Below, in pieces: positions 54,701 through 63,700 of a stretch of DNA of 64,000 nt. The stretch covers positions 1,571,609 to 1,635,608 of the forward strand of contig NZ_KI391971.1 in NCBI RefSeq assembly GCF_000162475.2, in the 5' to 3' direction. The first letter of the stretch is position 1; the number at the start of each line of letters is the position of its first letter. The notes below the pieces were generated by a model, which saw nothing but the letters and a program-made list of their open reading frames with translations, had not been told where the DNA came from and searched no databases. A program made the translations under genes and the position numbers. The stretch comes from Granulicatella elegans ATCC 700633 (GTDB lineage: Bacteria; Bacillota; Bacilli; Lactobacillales; Aerococcaceae).

Positions 54701-57291
54701 CTTGCTTCACGGTATGCTACATACCCTTTAAATCCTGATGCTGTTTCGATTTCCCAACCAGCATTTGATTCTTTAGCTGTTACTGCTGATCCGTCAGAAG
54801 ATGTCCATTGGTTTGTTACTGAGTCGTAACTTACTGTAACTACCATCCCTTGTTCTGAAGAGGTGTTATCTTTTTTAACTAGAGTCTCTGTACGTGTTAC
54901 ATTACCTACTGCAGTTACCTCACCATTTTTACGGATTTCAGCAATCTTGTCCACTAAGGTTGACGCTGAAGATGTTGTATTCCATGTACGTTCAAACTCA
55001 TAAACAACGAACTTAACATCACCATTTGCTTGAGCATCTGTATAAACACGACGTTCAATAAGAGTTGATGTGCCATCATTATTTTCTTTTAATTCATATG
55101 CTTTTTCTGTTGGTAATGAATATTTACCTGTTGCACGGTTAAATTTCGCTTTATACGTATTCCCTGTTGCGTCAGTTACCATAGCAAATTCACGTTGAAT
55201 GTTTGCTTTTACCTTATCAGTTGTTGCTTTAGCCGCAATACTATCAACACCAACGTATTTTGTAGATTCTGGAGTTACAGCTAAATTAACAGTCGAATCT
55301 CCTGTTGTTGAAGCTGACCCCAACACTGCACCTTCTTGTAACGCAGTATTTGTAGTACCTGCTGCAACTGTCCAGTTACCATCTTTAACTACAAGTTTTG
55401 TAACTGTTCCATCTGGCATTGTAATTTCAGCTTTGTTAGCACCTTTTGAAATTGTCACAGGTACATTTGTTGCATAAGCTTCAACATTCTTAACAGTAAT
55501 TTTAGGCGCTACTGCGATTGTAATATTTTCATGAGCTTCTTGACCATACATGTTCCAATCCATATTTCTTGCATTGGTTGTATTATTATAGTCTTTCGCA
55601 TAAACAGCTGCTGTGAAAACTCCAGCTTCTGTTGCTGTTCCAGTGATATCTCCAGTTTTTGGATCATAATTTAATCCTGGTACAACATCATTTATCGAAG
55701 TTTTACTTCCCGTATAATTACCATTTAGGGCTGTATGAGCTGTGACAGTTTGTGGTCCGTTCTCGGTATTTACTTTAGATCCATCAACTGCAGTAAAGGT
55801 TGCTCCAATCGTGGTTCCAGGAGCAGTTTTTGAACCGGCAACAACCTTTGCTCCATTACTTCTGTATACATAATCAGCTCTTTCATCACGAGTCATTCCA
55901 TCGTTATCAACATATTTAATATTATGATTGACTTGGTCGCCTATTGTTACTAATTTTGATTTTCCTTGAATAACTGGTGCAGATGAATCTTGCCATCCTA
56001 TCCATCCAGCTGTTAAGTCTCTGAAAGTAACTTGCTGAGTAGCTCCGCCTTTTTCTACAGTTAGAACATAACGCATGTCATATACACCGTTTTGAAGAGT
56101 AGATGCTACATATCCTTCTACAGTATCTTTATCAGCATTATAACCTAATCCTGGCGGTAAGTTACTCGCTTCAACTTTTGAAATTGTATATCCTGCAGCA
56201 GTTGCCTCTGGTGATAAACTAAAACGTTTTTTTACATCTGTAAGATATACATAGTGGTTTCCTTGTTCATAAGTATAACCATAGATTTCTGTAGCTAGAT
56301 ACTCATAGGCACCTCCTGCACCGTATGTGTTATTAGCTCTGTTAACTTTTCCTGTAACACGGATTTTTCCATTCCATAGTTCTGCTTCACGTCCCACTTT
56401 TTGAGCTTCTGTTTTAGATAATGGAATATCTGTACGTCCACTAACCCCAGCTTGTCCATTATTAACCGCAGGCACATCAGTGTTCTCAGATTGATAACCA
56501 TGAACATAAACTTTATAGTTAGCGTTACCATCTAGTACTTTGTAAGATTTACCTGTAGATCCAAGGAATTCACCATTTTCTTTTCTTAGTTCTGTAGAAG
56601 CAGCTGTGTATCCTTCGTTAGCTGAACGTAATTGTGAACCTTGTTCTGTAATTTCTTTTCCATTACGTTCATCATTTTTACCAGTATTGGCAATTGAATT
56701 TGAAGCTGCTGCAGGTTCTGTATTTTCTGCTGCTTTACCAACTGTTGGTTTTCCATTTGTTGTATCTTCAGCTTTAGTTGCTTCTTTCTTTTCTACTGGT
56801 TTGTTTTTTAATTTTGAGTTAACTGTCATTACTAATTTTTGATAAGCCTTTGTTAACTCTTCTTGTGTTGTTGCACTTGATAATGTAGCTTTTGCTGCAT
56901 CTAATTCCGCTTTTAATACAGCTACACTTTCTTCAGTTTTTGAAGCATATTTTCCTGCTTCGATATTTGCAGTAATTTCATTTACATAATTCTCTAATTG
57001 AGCTTTATTTAATGATGCTGCTTTTTCTTCTTGTTTAGCCTCTTGTTTTGGCTCTTGTTTAACCTCTTGTTTTGGTTCTTGTTTTTCCTCTGACTTCTTA
57101 GGAGCAGTTTCTTCTGCTACTTTTGAAGTTGTTGGTTCTGTTTGAACTGCTACTTCATTGGCAGATGCTGTTCCACCTGCTAAGAAGAACAATCCACTTG
57201 CAATCATGACACTCGCTACACCTTGCGTGAATTTACGAATCCCATAACGTTGAAATTGTTTTACTGGTTTTTGTTTATTATTTTTACCCAA
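48757..57291 (-). CDS. Giant fibrillar adhesin with SasC-like head and CshA repeats, LPXTG-anchored (2844 aa)
   Basis: Translation begins at TTG, seven to nine bases after AAAGGAGA; the downstream GKNNKQKPVKQFQRYGIRKF equals the ATG-started paralogue, so the start is firm. After the YSIRK-type signal come a Lys/Glu/Gln-rich stretch and a FIVAR-like helix (about 85-150), a head (about 210-600) resembling the SasC/FmtB/Mrp aggregation domain, and a coiled coil (about 935-1075). Then follow thirteen CshA-type repeats (about 1140-2600), MucBP-like units, a Pro/Thr linker, LPNTG near 2806 and a KKEDEEA tail. It differs from its neighbour mainly in the head. The expected role is adhesion or aggregation. 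Confidence 0.87.
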   Translation of the reverse strand: MGKNNKQKPVKQFQRYGIRKFTQGVASVMIASGLFFLAGGTASANEVAVQTEPTTSKVAEETAPKKSEEKQEPKQEVKQEPKQEAKQEEKAASLNKAQLENYVNEITANIEAGKYASKTEESVAVLKAELDAAKATLSSATTQEELTKAYQKLVMTVNSKLKNKPVEKKEATKAEDTTNGKPTVGKAAENTEPAAASNSIANTGKNDERNGKEITEQGSQLRSANEGYTAASTELRKENGEFLGSTGKSYKVLDGNANYKVYVHGYQSENTDVPAVNNGQAGVSGRTDIPLSKTEAQKVGREAELWNGKIRVTGKVNRANNTYGAGGAYEYLATEIYGYTYEQGNHYVYLTDVKKRFSLSPEATAAGYTISKVEASNLPPGLGYNADKDTVEGYVASTLQNGVYDMRYVLTVEKGGATQQVTFRDLTAGWIGWQDSSAPVIQGKSKLVTIGDQVNHNIKYVDNDGMTRDERADYVYRSNGAKVVAGSKTAPGTTIGATFTAVDGSKVNTENGPQTVTAHTALNGNYTGSKTSINDVVPGLNYDPKTGDITGTATEAGVFTAAVYAKDYNNTTNARNMDWNMYGQEAHENITIAVAPKITVKNVEAYATNVPVTISKGANKAEITMPDGTVTKLVVKDGNWTVAAGTTNTALQEGAVLGSASTTGDSTVNLAVTPESTKYVGVDSIAAKATTDKVKANIQREFAMVTDATGNTYKAKFNRATGKYSLPTEKAYELKENNDGTSTLIERRVYTDAQANGDVKFVVYEFERTWNTTSSASTLVDKIAEIRKNGEVTAVGNVTRTETLVKKDNTSSEQGMVVTVSYDSVTNQWTSSDGSAVTAKESNAGWEIETASGFKGYVAYREASSTDVASIQNAKPAGTSTSYSEAKDASVDLLKSEKANVDFTDTIDDKSDAAQSETIKTKLTVTAPDGSQKVFDAAKAEETAYIQAQRTAAAKTQAAATAVKEQQDTQNELARLQELLDRSTRTVEDAQSALDNLKLRTISPTAQELAERKLAHAKEFKASIEAQLATAQANLSTKNTEVETARTAALEAEKAVETAREALKTAAAANLANPEIAAYTLGQYGSYKVTVHSVDSNGVVTTPKVGGTDSGEVTDDAVAETTYYIVVPKPEISSGAQDTPQSDTMEKGFKTGLPENSTVSDYKLVDPTTGEKKPSVTTDEGTYTVDPTTGKVTFTPAQGYVGTAKSLTVAANVTIPGEDGNPVTVEASTTYTPTVYGVKGNVDTTKDVQGAVQTSKPGSERFSKLNTPENTPNGTNVDLTTSKYSLEGADNEGKVVVPNEGTYTIDPTTGVVTFTPLPTFTGTAQGVDVKVTANATDKEGATVEVTATGKYTPVVEPVTPTAEAATSTDVQGATQEQSVTFNDSKTTIDGVEKKVPIDPTTYTLLDENGNPATEVPAKDATGKVVGTYTVKNVDGKAVAVFTPTDKAYVGKVEPVTVQAKDKNGTPVTTTYTPNITPVTPTGTPASTEGIQGSPQEGTPTFTQGNPVAPIKIDATQPAKLVDPTTGKPTDEPTIPAKDATGKQVGTYTIDPTSGKVTFTPNKDFVGTPVPATVEVKDANGTPATATYTPTVKPVTPIGKVAFTEDIQGATQSGKPAFEGGKTTINGKEESVPMDDTVPATFEDGSTTKVVPNEGTYTVAPDGTVTFVPEKLFSGKGTTLTVIRRDKNGTPARGEYTAVVHPVTPTGWDVISADIQGQEQHGKPKFKGGTVEIGGEEKTVEIDENVAPVVLDPATKQPVAVGTPITVKGEGVYTLQPDGTVKFDPEKTFVGEAKGVIVQRVDKLGQAAIGKYRPIVIGAKPKAEPATSQDVQGQVQKQPVTFIDSVVDTTTVPDIDNPDVKVATTKTVPIDPKSYTLLDENGQPATNVPAKDPKGNVIGEFTLEVVDGKAIGILTPNATYYGEVQPVKVRAADENGITVETTYTPYITPVTPTATPATSEGIQGKSQEGTPTFTEGDKKVPINTEKAPKLVDPTTGKPTEEKSVKVPNEGTYEIDENGKVTFTPEPNFTGEAKGIEVQREDKNGTPVNGKYTPLVKPVTPKGDEKETQDVQGAPQKSTPTFTGGKTTVNGKEETVEIDTTKPAKLVDPTTGKPTDETTVKVPNEGTYTIDPNSGEVTFTPEPQFKGKTSGIKVQRVDKNGTPATATYTPTVVPVTPTGEEKTTVGIQGATQKATPNFTPGKTTVNGVEKTVEIDETKPAKFVDPETGQPTDKTTIKVPNEGTYTIDPNSGEVTFTPEPKFTGRGTGVTVQRVDKNGTPAESTYTPTVVGVTPKGKEAKSKDLQGETQTGKPTFTGGKTTVNGKEETVEIDNDKPATFEDGSTTKVVPNEGTYTVAPDGTVTFVPEPKFTGVATGVTVKRVDKNGTPVTAKYTPTVIPVSPSGEDVTSVGPKNTPQEGTPIFKGGSETVNGKNKTVEIDKDVPATFEDGSTTKVVPGEGTYTVAPDGKVTFTPEKDFVGVTKGVTVKRVDKNGTPVTVKYTPTVLGETSTKDVESEGPKGKPQSNTPVFEGDIDKDVPPTFEDGSTTKVVPGEGTYTIDPNGKVTFTPEPEFVGTANSVTVVRKDKNGKTIFASYTPTVRPETIFRDKEGKEIPGYPSEDGTTPKKDIPGYRFVETITDNDGNTKHIYEKVKTSYVDSDGKEIPGNPTEDGENPKKDIPGYEFVETKKDENGNTKHIYKKIPAPTPTPSPSPTPAPTPEQGKKNTTYVDSKGKTLIPQKDGEQPSENIPGYELERTEKDEKGNTRHIYRKVETPTPEQKPTPAPTPAPAKVEEKETPASKQPVVRQELPNTGTGNEMAIFGAAASAILAGIGMVGTQKTKKEDEEA

Positions 57292-57348
57292 GTATATGTC
57301 TCCTTTATATAGTATTCATTAACTTATTTATATTGTTAATGCTATAAA

Positions 57349-57377
57349 ATTATATAACTATCACAAATAATAGTCAA
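57349..57377 (-). promoter_or_regulatory. Promoter of the second giant adhesin
   Basis: TTGACT (57372-57377) and TATAAT (57349-57354) are 17 bp apart, nearly consensus, about 60 bp before the TTG start. Confidence 0.78.
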
Positions 57378-57640
57378 TATTTTTGCTTAATTTTCATAAA
57401 TTTATAGCTTTTTCATACTTTTGTTAACAATTATTCACAAATTATAAACAATTTCTTTAAAATATTTACACAAATATAATTCGGAAATTTTCTTGGTTAT
57501 TATCGTTTAATTATATATTTCTCTGCGTGAATTACAGGTGTCTTTTCTATATGCACAACTTTTTTTGAAAGGTTACAATTTTCTTGTGAATTATTCTGAA
57601 AACTCTCTTTTTCTACTATTGTAATTTTTTACGAAAAAAA

Positions 57641-57670
57641 CACCCTCGCACATTACATTGTACGAGGGTG
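57641..57670 (-). terminator. Terminator of the third giant adhesin
   Basis: CACCCTCG/CGAGGGTG with further pairing in the loop, and seven Us on the minus strand. Confidence 0.85.
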
Positions 57671-57701
57671 ATAAAAGTTAACTGGAATGATTTGCTATTG
57701 A

Positions 57702-60700
57702 TTAAGCTTCATCTTGTTCTTCTTTTTTCTTACCTGGGGCTGCTATTCCTAATCCTGCAAGAATTGCACTTGCTGCCGCACCAAAGATTGCAAACTCATT
57801 GCCTGTACCAGTATTTGGTAATTCACGCATTGGAGTTTGTTCTCCATTATTTGTTGGAGTTCCATTGTCTGATGGAGTTCCATTATTGTTTCCGTTGTTA
57901 TCTCCATTATCTGCAGGTGTTACAGGTTTTGGAGTTTCTGGATTTGGTTTTGGCTCTGGTTTAGGTTCCGGCTTAGGCTCTGGTTTAGGAGCTGGAGCAG
58001 GATTTGGTCCTGGGTAAGGATTTGGGTTTGGTCTAGGATCATTTGGTACATAAGTAATTGGTGTATCCTTCGTTGGATCTCCAGGTACATCAGGTACTTC
58101 ATATCCTTTAGTTGGATCATTTGGATCCACCGGTTTCAATGGTACTAATGGATTATTTGGTCCAACTGGTTTAGTTGGATCTTGAGGTACCATTGGTGTA
58201 TGTCCAGGTACGTAAGGAACAATAGGCTTGTCACTTCCTGGTTTTGTTGGATCTTTTGGATCGTTTGGATATGGAATTGGATTTGTTGGTGTTCCTGGAA
58301 TATTTGGAATCCATGAACCTAACTTATCGTAAATCACTGTTTCATTAATATCCTTGATTGTATCAGGTGTAACTTTAACATCTTTCGTTGATGATTCTAA
58401 ATCACCAGCTTTAGCGATGTATCCTTTCACAACTGGTACTTGGTATCCGTTGAAGATATCATCGTTACGATCTGTTGTCCATTCACCATAAGTGATTTCA
58501 CCAGTTACTAAGTTAACTTTCGCTTCACGAGTGAACTTGATTGTTTCTATACGAGTTCCTGAAACTTCTTTTCCGTTACGATCTACATACTTGATTGTAC
58601 GTGTAGCTGATTTTTCAGTTACAAGATCTTTCACAGTATTTGGCCATACTGGACTATTTGGATCTCCAGGGAATACTGGTTTACCTGGTTCAGGTGTAGA
58701 TGGTGTTACAGGTTTCAGTGGGTTATTTGGACCTACTGGTTTAGTTGGATCTGTTGGCACCATTGGTTTATCAGGATTATTTGGATTTGTTGGCACGATA
58801 AGTGGAGTAACTACCACATTAAAGACTTGATCTTTATCTTTGTCTTTATCGAATACTCTATCATTATCTGCAGAAGGGTAATCATTGCTTTCTACAATGT
58901 AACCTTTCTTAACGAGTTCTTTAATCTTACTTTCAACATCTCCAGATTTAGTAAATTTAGATCCTGAATCACCTTCATCTACTACTGGAGTTGATACTAC
59001 CTTACCTTTTTCATCTACGAAGTTTGTGATAGCTTTTTGCTTATCCGTTACGTAGTTGATTGGTGTATCTGTACTTGGGTTTGTTGGTACTGGTGGTACT
59101 TCATATCCTTTCGTTGGATCTTTCGGATCAACTGGTGTTAATGGAACTAGTGGGTTATCCGGACTAATTGGTTTAGTTGGATCTTTTGGTACCACTGGTG
59201 TTGTTCCTGGTACGTAAGGAACGATTGGTCTATCGCTACCTGGTTTAGTTGGATCGTTCGGATCGTTTGGATAAGTAACCGGAGGAACTGGTGTAGATCC
59301 TTCTGGTACTTTTGGAATCCATGAGCCAAGTTTAGTATACACAACTTCGATGTTTTCATCTTTAGAGTCTGCAGTTAATCCTGTTGTAGCTGCTACTTCT
59401 TTTTGTTTTGCATCTTTCAGAATGTATCCTTTAACAACTGGTGATTCTACTTTATCGAATGTTGTATCTCCATCTTTAGCTGTCCAGTTACCGTAAGTAA
59501 TTTCACCTGTTACAGTATTAATATTACCTTCACGCGTGAATGTAACTTTGTCTGTTACTTTCTTAGCTACTTCCTCACCTTTTTCGTTAACATACTTGAT
59601 TGTACGGTTCACGTGACGAGTTGTATCAATCTTCTTAATTAAATCTTCAGTCCATTTTGGTCCATCAGGGTTCTTAGGATCGATTGGATCACCTGGTTTT
59701 GGTTTGTTTGGATCATTTGGATTTTCTGGATCTACTGGTTTGATTGGCTCAACGTGAGGTTTAACCGTTACTACGAAGCTTTGATCTACTTTCGTATCTT
59801 TATCGTAGTTCTTATCTGTAGCTGTTGTGAAGCCGTCACTTACTAGATCATATCCTAGAGCTTTCAATTCAGCAAGTTTTGTTACTGTAGAGTACTCAAT
59901 TGGTTCTCCAGATTTACCTTCTAGGTTATCTGTGTGAAGTACTGTTCCTGTTCCTTCTACCACATAAGTTACTTTCGCTTTTTGAGTATCTTTCTCATAA
60001 GTGATTTGCGTATCTTCTGTTGGGTTTTCAGGTGTTGGTGGAACATATCCTTTACTTGGATCGTTTGGATCTATTGGTTTCAGTGGGTTTCCATTTGGAT
60101 CTTTTGGAGTTGTTCCTGGAACATAAGGAATCACTGTTGTTGGTGTTCCTGGTTTCGTTGGATCTGTTGGATCATTTGGATATTGAGGTTTCTCAACTTT
60201 TGGAACTTCAAATCCTTCTGGTACTTTCGGTACATATTTACCTAGTGGTGAGTAAACAACATTTACTACTGAGTCAGCTGCATCATGAGCAACATTTTCT
60301 ACTTTTTCAGCTGCTTTAATATCTGCAACATATCCTTCGATGACTGGAGACGTTACTTCTGCTAATGTTTGTGGTTTTGTCCAATCAGAAGTATAAGTGA
60401 TTTCACCTGTTACTTTGTTTAGATCACCTTTACGAGAGTAACGAAGTTTTTGTTCTACAGTAGCTGCAGCTTCTTGACCACGTTTCGCTTCTTCTACTTT
60501 ATCAGTATTCGCATATCTGTAGTTGATTGTACGATTTACTTCATCTAGTAATCCTAGTTGTTCAAATGTACGTTGTTTTGGATCACCTGGTACTTTATCT
60601 CCTGGTTTTGGAGTCACATTTGGATTATTTGGATCTAGCGGTTTATCTGGATCGATTGGAGTGATTCCTTCTTTAACGATTACGTAATAAACTTGGCTAA

Positions 60701-63700
60701 TTCCTTTATCACCTTTGTCATCTTTGTCATCAAATGTACGATTTGCATCAGCGTAGAATGCTACACGTTCTGCTGTATAAGCTGGATCTGTTGGAGCGAT
60801 TACTTCGTAACCTTTAGCTTCTAATTCAGCTTTAACATTATCAATGTTTGTTGTCTTGATTGCTTTACCTGTATCTCCTGCTTCCGCAACTGATACGTGA
60901 ACTGCAGTTCCATCAGCTTTAATGAAGTGAACTAGAGCAACTTGAGAACCATCTTTAACATACGTAATTGTAGTATTTTGAGTTGGATCTTTTGGTACAT
61001 CTGGTACTTCATATCCTTTCGTTGGATCGTTAGGATCTTTCGGAGTTAATGGTTTACCATCTGGTCCTACTGGAGTTGTTCCAGGGATATATGGTACTAC
61101 TGGAGTTTCAGTAGGTGTTCCTGGTTTTGTAGGATCATTTGGATCATTTGTATATGGTTTTGGTGTTAAGTCAGTGTTCGCTGGAGGTGTTACTCCTTCA
61201 GGAATTACTGGTACATATGAACCGAGTTTACGGTAGATGATTGTTTCTTCACTATCTTTATCAGTAGCTTGTACATTTGTACGCTCTGTTGATTTAGCTG
61301 CTGAAGCTACATAACCTTCTTTAGCTGGTGTTGGCACAGCGTCGATTGTTGTATCAGGTTCTGTTGCTCCCTCTGGTATTTTAGCTTTCCAATCAGAGAA
61401 GTTAGAAATTGCTCCAGTTACTGGATCTAAGTCAGCTGTACGAGTGAATGTTAATGTTTGTACATTATCACGGATACCTGCATCTGATCCGTCAGCTAGT
61501 TTGTAGTGAACTGTGTGTGTTACTTCTTCGATTAATCCTAATTCTTTGTACGTACGTCCTTTTGGATCGTTTGGTACTTTGTCTTCAGGTTTAGGAGTAA
61601 CGTTTGGAGTATTTGGATCCGTTGGTTTAGATGGATCTAATGGTACTGGTTTTGTAGTATAAACTACTGTTTCATTAATGTCTTCAGCAGTTGCTGTTAC
61701 TTCTGATGCTGGTACAGTCTCTTTATTTGGAGTGTAGTTTGTAACTTTTGGCGAAGTTACAGCTTCAAATGTTTGAGCTGGTGACCAGTCTCCGAATGTA
61801 ATTTTACCAGTTACTGGGTTGATAGTTGCTGAACGTTTGAATTCTTTAGTTTCTTGAACTGAATCAGCTGCTTTCTTACCATCTGCATATACATAGTTGA
61901 TTGTACGTTTAACTTCTTCTTTACGTCCATCTTCTAACTCTTTAATTAACTCAGGAGTCCATTTTGGTCCTGTTGGATTATTTGGATCGATTGGTTTTCC
62001 TGGAGTCGGTGTTGGATCGTTTGGATTTACCGTTGCTGGTTTAACTGTTACAAGAACTTTATATTCTTGGTTAGTTGTTGCATCTGCATCAAACTTACCA
62101 TCTGTTGGATAGTTGTTTTCTACTACTGTATAACCTTTAGCTTTCAGAGCTTCGATAGTTTTCTCTACTTCTGCACCTTTCATGAAGGCTTTTCCTGTAT
62201 CTCCAGTATCAACGATTGATTGAGCTACTCCACCTTTTTCAGTTTTATCCGTTTCACTGTTTACTTCGATAAAGTGTGTAACTGCTACTTGAGAACCATC
62301 TTTCGTATAAACAATAGTAGTGTCTTCTGTAGGGTTCGTTGGAACTGGTGGATTATATCCTTGTTTTGGATCGTTAGGATCTTTCGGAGTTAATGGTTTT
62401 CCATTTGGTCCCACCGGTGTAGTTCCTGGTACGTAAGGAATCGTTGTTGTTGGTGTTCCTGGTTTTGTAGGATCATCTGGATTATTTGGATACTGTGGGT
62501 TTTCAATTGTCGGAGGAGTGAATCCTTCTGGAACAACTGGTACAAATTTACCTAAATCTTTATACACAATTGCTTCTACAATATCTTTATCCGTTGCATT
62601 AACACCTGTTACATCTTTCTTAGATGCTTCTACATCTCCTGTTGCTACATATCCAGTTTTAACTGGGACAGTCGCTTTTCCTTCAAGAGTTGTATCGTTA
62701 TCTTTAGCCGTCCATTCACTGTAAGTAATCTCTTTTGTTACAGCATTAACTGTTGCTGTACGTGTAAAGCTTACTGTATTTTCGTGGTCAGGTTCTACTT
62801 TAGTTCCGCGTTTAGCAGTATCTGCTACATCATCAGCATAAGTGTACGTAATTGTACGTTTTACTTCTTCAGCTAGTTTAAGATCTTTATATTTTGGTCC
62901 ATTTGGATTACTTGGATCTACTGGTTTATTTGGATCGAAGTTTGGATCATTTGGATCAATTGTAATTTGTTTAATTTTGTAAACTACTACTTCTTCGAAG
63001 TCCGCTGCATCAGCTGTTACTGTCTTAGCTGGAACATCACTTGTTGTTGGATTACTTACTAACGCAGAAGTATATCCATCAATTGTAGGAGTTGTTACAG
63101 CTTCGAATCCATCAGTTGTCTTAGGTGTCCATGCTCCATATTCAACTTCTCCTGTCACAAGGTTAACTTTAGCTGTTCTTGTAAACTCAAGAGTTTGAAC
63201 TTTCTTAGTTGGAACATCTGTACCAAGTTTAGCATCTGGAACTGGAGTTGCATCTTCGTATACATACTTGATTGTACGTGTTACAGATTCAGTAGTCTTC
63301 AAGTCTTTAACAGAGTCAGGCCATTTCGGTCCATCCGGTTTTGTTGGATCTACTGGTTGACCTGGTTCTGGTTTCACATAACCTGGAGTTGTTGGATCAG
63401 TTGGAATATCTTTAACAATCGGTTTGAATGTTACTGTATATTCTTGGTTTGTTGATGCATCAGCATCAAATACTTTTTCAGCAGCTGTTGATGGATAGTC
63501 TTTTTCACCTGCATTTACATTGGATACTTTTTCATATCCTCGAGCTAAAATCTTATTGATTGCTGCCGTTACATCTGCATCTTTCGTAAATGCTTTTCCT
63601 GTATCTCCTGTATCAACTACTGAAGGTTCTAATCCTTTACCAGTTGTATCTACAAATTTCGTTACAGCTACTTGAGAACCATCTTTCGTATAAACGATTG

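Larger units (their letters stand above)
57292..57701. other. Gap between second and third giant adhesins
   Basis: The gap holds the promoter of the second adhesin, about 260 bases of AT-rich DNA without ORF, and the terminator of the third adhesin. Confidence 0.5.

Noticed and set aside
38559-57291. Regular repeats that might be taken for a CRISPR or satellite array
   Set aside because: The repeat unit is about 300-360 bp, stays in frame and encodes CshA-type domains; spacer-like unique segments are absent and no cas genes are seen.
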